From positions 2,869,501-2,933,500 of the forward strand of contig NC_062988.1 of the NCBI RefSeq assembly GCF_023078275.1: a DNA stretch of 64,000 nucleotides, given 5' to 3'. Positions 13,701-22,700 of the stretch are shown here, piece by piece; positions within the stretch are counted from its first letter, which is position 1, and each line of letters opens with the position of its first letter. This stretch comes from Leguminivora glycinivorella (lineage: Eukaryota; Arthropoda; Insecta; Lepidoptera; Tortricidae). The position numbers and the translations under genes are program-made. Under the pieces are notes generated by a model, which saw nothing but the letters and a program-made list of their open reading frames with translations, was not told the origin of the DNA and ran no database searches.

Positions 13701-16700
13701 GCGTATCAGCATCCAGTTTCAAATGGTGTGGCTAATTCAAAAGATCTTTATAAGCTTTTAATAATTTTACATCCATACTAATATCATAAATGGGAAAGTG
13801 TGTGTGTCTGTTTGTTTGTCCGTCTTTCACGGCAAAACGGAGCGACGAATTGACGTGATTTTTTGAGTACGATAGTTGAAGGGATGGACAGTGACATGGC
13901 TACTTTTTGTCTCTTTCTAGCGCGAGCGAAGCCTTGTACTTGTTTTTATTACTATCTACATAAGTTAACACACTCAAGAATTCATTGTTTTTCAGCGGTA
14001 TCAAACGAGCGCCGCGGCACCCAAGGCGCTTGCAAGGTGGACAAAACGGATCCACGTTCTCGGTTCCACTACGTCAAGTATGTGAAGAGACACGGACGGA
14101 CTGTCAAACTGTGGGAATGCGGCATTTGTGAGTACACTCATAATAGAATAGAATAGAATAGAATATTTTTATTTATACATCAGTTTGGACAAATATAACA
14201 GAGATAAATACAACACAATCTAGATGTAAAATTGGGAGCCCACTCAGCATATTGCCACGGCATGCCGAAGCGTTGATTTTCAGTGGGTCCCGGACTTAAT
14301 AAACTAAGCAAAGAGCTATACTAAAATAAGCGACAGCACAAATATCAAACAGATGCGGAATAACGCCATAAGTATATGTTTTGGTGTCCAATGAACATCT
14401 AAATACTCAATCTAATCATCCTTCAAAGACAGATCTAGGAACTATGGTCATGCTTCAACATTTCTTTTCGCCTTCTTTTTTATATTTTTTTATGTCACTA
14501 ATCCCCATTATGTTATTGTTCAATTTTTTTAAATAGCGTATATTGTGTCCCACTGCTGGGCAAAGGCCTCCCCTGTTTTCCACCACTCGTCACGGCTTTG
14601 TGCATGCTGAGCCAATCGCCACAAAATGAGTCCAGATCTTTCCGCCATCTCATTTTTTAGAATAAATTTAGTGGAAAATGTCTGCCCTGGATGAGACTTG
14701 AACTCACGGCCTCTGGATTACAAGTCATTTCAAATTGTCAAGTTGGATTTCAAGTCTCACCCAAGGCAGACATTTTCAATTTAAATTTATTCTAAGCCTA
14801 GTGGCATCGATTTCAGATGTTTCTGCTAATCAGAAGATTCAGAAGTTAAAAATGTTGTTTTCCATTTCTAGGCAGCAGAGAGTTCCAGCATCAATACACG
14901 CTCATGCGCCACCTGCCCACACACACAGACGAGAGGAACTTCCACTGCGATACTTGCGGCAAGAGCTTTCGGCAGCTCTCCACCTTGAGCCAGCACCGCG
15001 CCATACATTCTGCTGAGCGTCCTTATGGCTGTGAGGTAAATCCACTACCCATTATATTCCACTATAGCTTAAAAGGTTTACACGTGTGTCTATGTCTACT
15101 ACAAACATCAGTCTCACATTAGTACTAACTTCCACGATACTTGTGGGAAAAACTTGCAACTCTCCACCTTGAGCCATGACTGCTGCCCAGCATTTCTATC
15201 TGACTCTAGTTCGGTTTTATGAGGTTTCGCATGAAATTAACACAATCCATGCAATAAACTTCCCAAAAACAAGAATCTGTTCCTCAGCTCAGGAGTGGAC
15301 TTGGACCTACCAACAGTAGGTACCAAACCCGTTCAAGAGTCGTACATTCCAGGGTTCCAATTGGTTGACTGTACATGAAGACATTCCTCATTGTTATGAC
15401 AAGTCGCCTTTGTATCTCTGTACCTACAAATTGTATATAAACTGTTGTCACAATAAAGTGATTACTACTACTACTACAAGTAGCCTATTTTACAATAACA
15501 CAGTGATAATGTCGCCCGACAGTAACACTTTGCCGTTCATTGCTTGTTTAAGGAAATATTGACGCTGAGTAACAATGTTACCTACAAAGGCACAGAATTG
15601 TCAGTGTCAAGTGTCAATGTCAGTCTAGTGAAATAGCCCACAGTTAAGGCCCTTCAATTCCTTTCAGAACTCTACGATGAAATAAACTGTCGATGGGTGG
15701 GTAGTTACTATTCATTTTAGGACCATTATAGTCCGTTCCACTTCATCAAATCCACTTTTATTTATAAGACAATCCATATTCCGTAGACGACAATTTGTAC
15801 AACCACTATCGCCGCTCATTATCACTGAGAATGACGTCCAAAACTACCCCTTTGCGGCCAATTTGCACCAAAGGGGTTGTAATTGTTCCCCCCAGTCCCA
15901 AGGGAGTAACCACGTCAATTACATGTTTCTTTTGTGATAACAGATTTAGGGTGTATTTGTTGCATTCTTGCATTCCGTGCCAATGACGGATGTTTCCGCA
16001 TCAAAAGTTTGGCGGGAACGGGATAAACCGGCTTGTCAACTGCAAAGCAAAATTCAAACGCTATCGTTTAAATTTAAAAGGAATTTATTAAATAAACTAG
16101 ATGAATTGCAGAACAAATTGAATCTAAAAAAAACCGGCCAAGTGCGAGACTGACTCGCCTCCGAGGGTTCCGTACAAACTTTCAATTGTTAAAAATAATC
16201 TTAAGTTTCTCAGATAACTCTAAAGACTGTATACAGTAGAGGTATGTACGAATGATGTGTATTATTGTGTACAGCGCCATCTCTCGGTATTTTTTTTACA
16301 TTTCCACATACGTACGTATTTTTTTCCACAACAAAAAAATTATAAAACATAGTTTTGATATGTATAATTTGAGCTCTTTCTAACGATACCCCACTTGACC
16401 TAGTAACTTGACATTTACAGTTTGCCCCCCTTTCATGTTTGCCATTTTCTATAATTAATATTAATAAATTTAAAAAGATTGTACCTTCAATTTGTAGAGG
16501 TTAACAATGTTCATAACTATTCCAAATTTCAAGTCGATAGCATAAGTAGTACTCGAGATATTTAGCAATGTGACAGACGGACAGAGCAGCGCTATAAGGG
16601 TTCCTTTTGTACCTTTTTGGTATGGAACCCTCAAAATGTTGATATTAGACTTAAGTAGCGGTGTTCTTATTCAAAATAAGTTTAGAATCTCCACAATATT

Positions 16701-19700
16701 CATGTCCACTGATTAAGTACTGAGAAATGTCACATCGATTTTTACTGCTCGTTTGAGGAGGACATACATAATCTTGCTTGACAGGTAGGTACTGCCTATT
16801 ATTATTGACCTGTTGTTTTTAGACCAACTCCTGTTCTGTGAATCCTGTAACATCATAGAAAGAACATTAGCGATATCCTTAGAAATCATTCCCTTTGTTC
16901 AGGTGTGTAACAAAACGTTCAACCGCGTGTCTACCCTGATCTCCCACCGCAAGACGCACTCGGACGTCAAACCCTACAAGTGTCACCTCTGCCCTAAAGG
17001 ATTCCATCAGAAAGGTTACCCTTCCAACATCCTTATCTTCCTTTCACCTTTAGATACCTACTGTTCCTTCTGCCCAGACGATAGACGCGAATTAGAGCTA
17101 CGTTCGTGATGGGGCAAATCTCTTTGATTTTCTTTGGCTAGCGGGAGATACCATGGCATCATTAATAACTCTCACTATTCTGAAAGTAGTGAGTTAATCT
17201 ATTTGATGACTGTAAACTTTTGTGTTAATGTTGTTGTTGATAATAAGGTTTATATTGTCGGATAGCAGATTTACATATTTCACCAAATTTTTGGATGCAA
17301 TTTACGTTAGCGGACGGCAACATATCGTGAATTTCTCCTGTTACTTACTTATGATGTTGCATTTTTGCAGGAAACTTGCGTAACCATTTATTTACTCATA
17401 CCAACGAGCGGCCCTACCGTTGCAACATCTGTTTCAAGGGATTCAATCAGCAGTCTAACCTCGTGTGCCATAAAAACAAGGTACCTACTTGATATTTATG
17501 TACATGTATCTGCGTTTAAAGAATTTCTATGGGAGCAAACCCAAAGTGCAAAATCATTTTGTACATAATGTTAAAGTTACCACTTTTACCTTGGTAAAAG
17601 TTACTATGGAGACAAGTTACCAGATAGTACAGAAAAGTTCAATTTGTGCCAGGCTCATTCTGAGGATGCTAACGGAGCCATTCTGCGCAGCCGAGTCAGC
17701 ACACCTCGTGCCGCCAGCTCTGTCTCTGAGACGCAGCCGGATTCCACCAGGTATGCCATCCATTGCTCGTAGGCCCACTAGGCCAATTCATACAATTCTG
17801 GACCATTTTCGTTCAACAGTCGTATGTATCATTCATAGTAGGTCTCTAAAATTGAATCCAAGTCACAATTCCAGCTTTTTTATTTAATATTGTCTTCGGT
17901 TACCGCGATAGTTGCTCATGAAATAAAACTATGGAAACGGATTAAAGCGCGTATAATAAATTTACATTTGATCCCGATGTTTCGAACACTTTACAGCGTT
18001 TGTGGTCAACGGGTGACTCTGGTTACCGCGGTAAAAAATTCATTATAATACACATCCCGATTTAATTTACCGTTTCTGGTCATGACTCGGGAAAATTATA
18101 CGCGATTTAATCTGTTTCTATAGTTTTGCTTTTTTATTTAATCAATTATTTTTGCATTCATGTACCTTTATTTGTGGGATGGAGTAGGGCTGGGGTTGCT
18201 GGTAAGATCCTCTACACTAACTCCACCTTCATTTGGATTGTCCCAATCTAAAGAGGTGCTTACTTCAAATGTGTATAAAATGGAATGTGGGCTTGCTGGA
18301 GAGCATCACGCCTTGACTCTCATGGAATGAGATTATTAATGACTTTCTATTTCCAGGACATCAGTGGACCAATGCGAAGTATCTTCCTCCGTCGGACCCT
18401 ACATGGGCACTTCCATGGGCACCTCCATAGAAGTCCTGTCCTCCTCCTCTTGGACCCCAAAATCTTCACCCTCTCTAGACTCCAGCGATTGGAGCAACGA
18501 CCTGCCCTGGAACACCATGTGCACTGGGGTCATCGTGGACCCTATAAAGACGTACCACATGGGGGTTGCTCTGGCTACCAGGCAGACGCCATTTGCTTTG
18601 TTGAAGCCGGATAACAGTACGCCTGTTCTTGTGAAAGTTATTGATACTAAGATTCCTGGAGGAAAGCAGGTAAGTAATGAAGACTAGTTGGTTGGAGTTA
18701 TTAATGTTTTTGGTTGAATAATTGGTTTCAGTGTTTCTATTTTTAACATTTTAGATGTTAGTTCCTGCCACAGCAGATGACTTGAGAATTGGAGGAAAGA
18801 TAGTGGTGAATAATTCTGAAAATGCGCGATCTCAGGTATAATCCTATATCTGTCTAGTAGACTTATCACTTCATTATTCGCATCAAATATTTTTTGATAA
18901 GAATTTTGAGCTACCAAGTTGGCAGGATTATAATTAATAATTTAATTTTGAACAGTAGTCAGTTGGCAAAAGTGCCTATTGCGACTTATGAAGTTGACAA
19001 TTGTATCCATGTTTTAATTCATAACTAACTAACTTTCCTAAAGCACTTTGACTTCTCTTCAACTTATATCTCTTGTGTTTTTAGGAGCAGGGGTCCTCCG
19101 ATATGAAGAGTGCAGTTCAAATCCGAGTACCAGTAGTCGCCACCGTAGTCCCACAGATCAAAGCCGGGGGCCAACTACATTTAGCTGTTCAGAACCACAC
19201 CATGCCTACCACACTGCGCTCTCCGCTGATGGTAAGTGATACTAATTTTCTATCTTACAGAAAACCCCAGAAAAGAGCAGATGCTATCTGTGTGTTTGCC
19301 ACCAATGATTAAAAAAAGCTCGAGTTCTTGTACTTAATTTTCAAAAATCAGCTTAAATTATATCTATCTCTATCTTAAGTTGCCATTTTTATTTATTGTA
19401 TTTATGTACGTATGTATGTATTATGTGTATGTAAGGTATATTTATTTATGTATTCGGTATATATGTATATGTGTTTGTGTTGGTTTTCTCTATATTTTTT
19501 GTGCTTGCACTGCCTGTTAGCTTTTGTTTCTGTTCCGTTTTTCCAGCTACCCTAAGGTTGTCTGGAAGAGGTCGCTTTTTAGCGATAAGACCGCCTGTTG
19601 TTACCTACTTATACTCTCACTCAATATTCCATATATTTTTTACATGTAAAATGCTAAAATGATCAATAAATAATATTTACTTACTTAGTTAATTATACTT

Positions 19701-22700
19701 AATTCTACAGATGAAAGTACCAAGTACCTACATCAGGGTCCCCATTATTGTTCAAAACTGAAAATTACAATTTACAAGTGGTAGTCAATGTCTAATATGA
19801 CAAGTTGGAAAGAGACTAACTTCCGCTTGTAACTTGTAACTTTCAGTTTTGACTAATGGGCCACAGGTCTTTCAATACAGGGTAGAAGCTGAAAGGGGCA
19901 ATTGCAACAAACCGTCTATCAGCGTCAAAGCGTTCACTAGCCATAAATTAAATAGGCTAGTTTCCTACTAGTCAAATCAGCTTCTTTTTAAGAACTGTCA
20001 AAACGATTTGCTAACTAGTATGGAATTACTATGAAATACTGTGGAGTGACGTCACGGTCAATTCATTTACTTTTTATCTTTCTCTTTGACTTATTAAATA
20101 GAAATTTTGTTGAAATACAACTACTGTCCATATACTTCTTCAAATTTTGTGGAGCTTCATTTCGTGCACTGCATAATAGTACATTACATCATCATCTGTA
20201 CTGAAAAACGTCGTACGATACACGTGCGAAAAGGAAATTCGTAACTCGCGTCGATTTAAAACACTCCCTTTGGTCGTGTTTTAATTTATCGCCACTCGTT
20301 TCGAACTTCCTTTTTTACGCACTTGTATCGTACGACGTTTTTCAGTACTGATGAGCCTCCAAAGTTTCGACCTGGCAAATAATGAACCACTTCTCGCACT
20401 AGTGCGTAAAAAAAACACCATCTGTACTGAAAAATATTTTATTTTAAGGCACTGGTCCCACCGCGAGCTAGTAAGCTATGAGCTATCGGCTATAAAAACG
20501 AACAAAAGATAATCACTCCCGTGTAAATAAAAGAGACATGGCGATATTGATAGCTCACCTCTGGGCGAGTAACTATAAGTAACATCGCCGTGTCTCTTTT
20601 ATTTACACGGGAGTGATTATCTTTTGTTCGTGTTTATAGCCGGTAGCTCATAGTTTACTAGCTCGCCGTGGGACCAGTGCCTTAGTATAGGAAACTAGCC
20701 TATTCTTACTCCACAGTAGGAGAAGTACCCGACAAGTCGTGCCCCATCAAGCAAGAGATCCCATCGTCACCCCCACGCCTGCTGCCACGCATGGAGCGCA
20801 TGGGAGGCATGGAGCCTCGCATGGGAGCCATGGAACCTCGCATGGCATGCATGCCGTCGCTCCCGCCTCTGGAACGCCACGTCACGCGCAGCTTCGATGA
20901 TGTTGTCAAGCCTGGTAAGTCAAAAACACGGAGATTAATATATTTTTCCCCTCACTAGCTCGGAAACACGTGTTTTGTCCTTTAATACCAGCGGGTAAAA
21001 ACGCATTTTATCCACTAGTGGGTAAAGTAATTTGACCTTGAATATAGTCAAATTAACTGCTTTAAAATTCATAAAAATAGGTGAATCTAGTAATGAAGAT
21101 GATTTACCACCTGTGGAACTACTGGAAGCAGTGATAAACGCATTTTTTGCGTTGTAGTTTCCTCGCTATAGTGAGGGGAAAAGTTTTGTGTTACACATGG
21201 GTGCAAATGTATTTTACTTCTCGTGTATTGAAAAACTCGCTAAGTTCAGGATTCTATTCTCGAACCACTCGCTTCGCTCGTGGTTCAACTATAGAATCCT
21301 TTCACTAGCTCGTTTTTCAATTCCACACTCGGCGTTAAAATACAACTTTGCCCCCTTGTATAACAAATAACTATTAAAATGCGAAGATGTCCTTCTTGAT
21401 TTCTGCTTTGCATTTTATATCAAAACCATAAGAGTCACTTAGGCGCTGGTCCCACCAAAAGCGAGTAAGCTACAAGCTATATATGGCTTTCTCTTTTATT
21501 TACACGGGAGCGACTATCTTTTGTTCCTTTCTGTCGCCGATAGCTCATAGCTTACTCCATATCCTTAATACAGGGCAACTTGCACATTCCGGAGTTAATC
21601 GCTGAATTTGGAGTTAAACTGTATTGTCAACCAAGGGTAACTGTTAAACCCGCGTTATTTTGCTAACCCTAGACTATGAAGCGGCCCTTAATTGTACATT
21701 GAATTATTTTCTCCTAAAAAAATATGAATTGAAGTCAAACTTTGTAACATCCACCTGGATTAAATTGCACCTTAGTACCTAGAGATTATCCCTATTAACT
21801 ATAAAGTATAATAATAATGACCTATTCCACAGGCACCAGCATCTCATCATCTTGCTCGCTGCCACCACCAGCACCATCGCCACCTCTCGACCTCATCAAC
21901 GACTTGTTCGAGCCTATGGAATGTATCCCACTAGGTAAGAAAATCATCGATACATGAGTTAGCGAGTTTGGTAACAAGAAATCCTCAAGGATCGTTTACA
22001 ACTTTTGTGGTCAATCACACAATATCACACGTTAGGGTTGAAATAAAAAAAAAAAACGCTCCCCACTTTACGTGTAGGGGGGGGGTACCCTAATAAAACA
22101 TTTTTCCACTTTTTATTTTACTACTTTGACGGCGTGATTGAGATACATAATTATTGGTACCAAATTTCGGCTTTCTAGTGCTAACGGTCACTGAGATTAT
22201 TCGCGAACGGACGGGCGGATGAAGGGACAGACATGGCGAAACTAGGTTCCTAGTTGACTACGGAATCCTAAAAATGAATATGGGTTGAAACGTTCGAGGG
22301 GTTAGAGGTAAAACCCAATAAATTGAAATTATTTTTCATTGAATAAGAGCGTTGCGAAAATTGCAGATACTAATACGAATTTCAAAAGCCAGTTTGCTCA
22401 ACAGGTCGGGTTTAACCACTAACCCCTTGCGTTATAAGTTACTAGCTTTTACCCACGGCTTCGCTCGCGTTAAATTCGAAGATTGAGGAACGCTCCATAC
22501 AATTCCACCTCCTATTTTAGAGAAGTGGGGGGTTAGAAAGAGACAAAAAGTAGCCTATGTCGTAAAAGTAGCCACTCTCCATCCCGTCAATTATCTCCAC
22601 TTAAAAAATCACGTCAATTTGTCGCTCCGTTTTGCCGTGAAAGACGGACAAACAAACAGACATACACACTTTCCCATTTATAGTATTAGTCTGGATCATC

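Noticed and set aside
17489..17887. 132-codon + strand frame
   Set aside because: It starts in intron 8 and reads exon 9 in the wrong frame; the finger-5 His and exon phase support the other frame.
18285..18614. 109-codon + strand frame over exon 10
   Set aside because: Shadow frame of a clearly coding exon; it has no phase match to exons 9 and 11.
19261..19312. Extra exon after an acceptor-like TTTCTATCTTACAG
   Set aside because: The implied intron would be only 29 bases, and the frame meets a stop soon after.
20720..20914. Exon 14 read in the phase-0 frame from the second AG
   Set aside because: It is open (EKYPTSRAPSS...) but gives an implausible Trp/Cys/His-rich protein and stops within exon 15.
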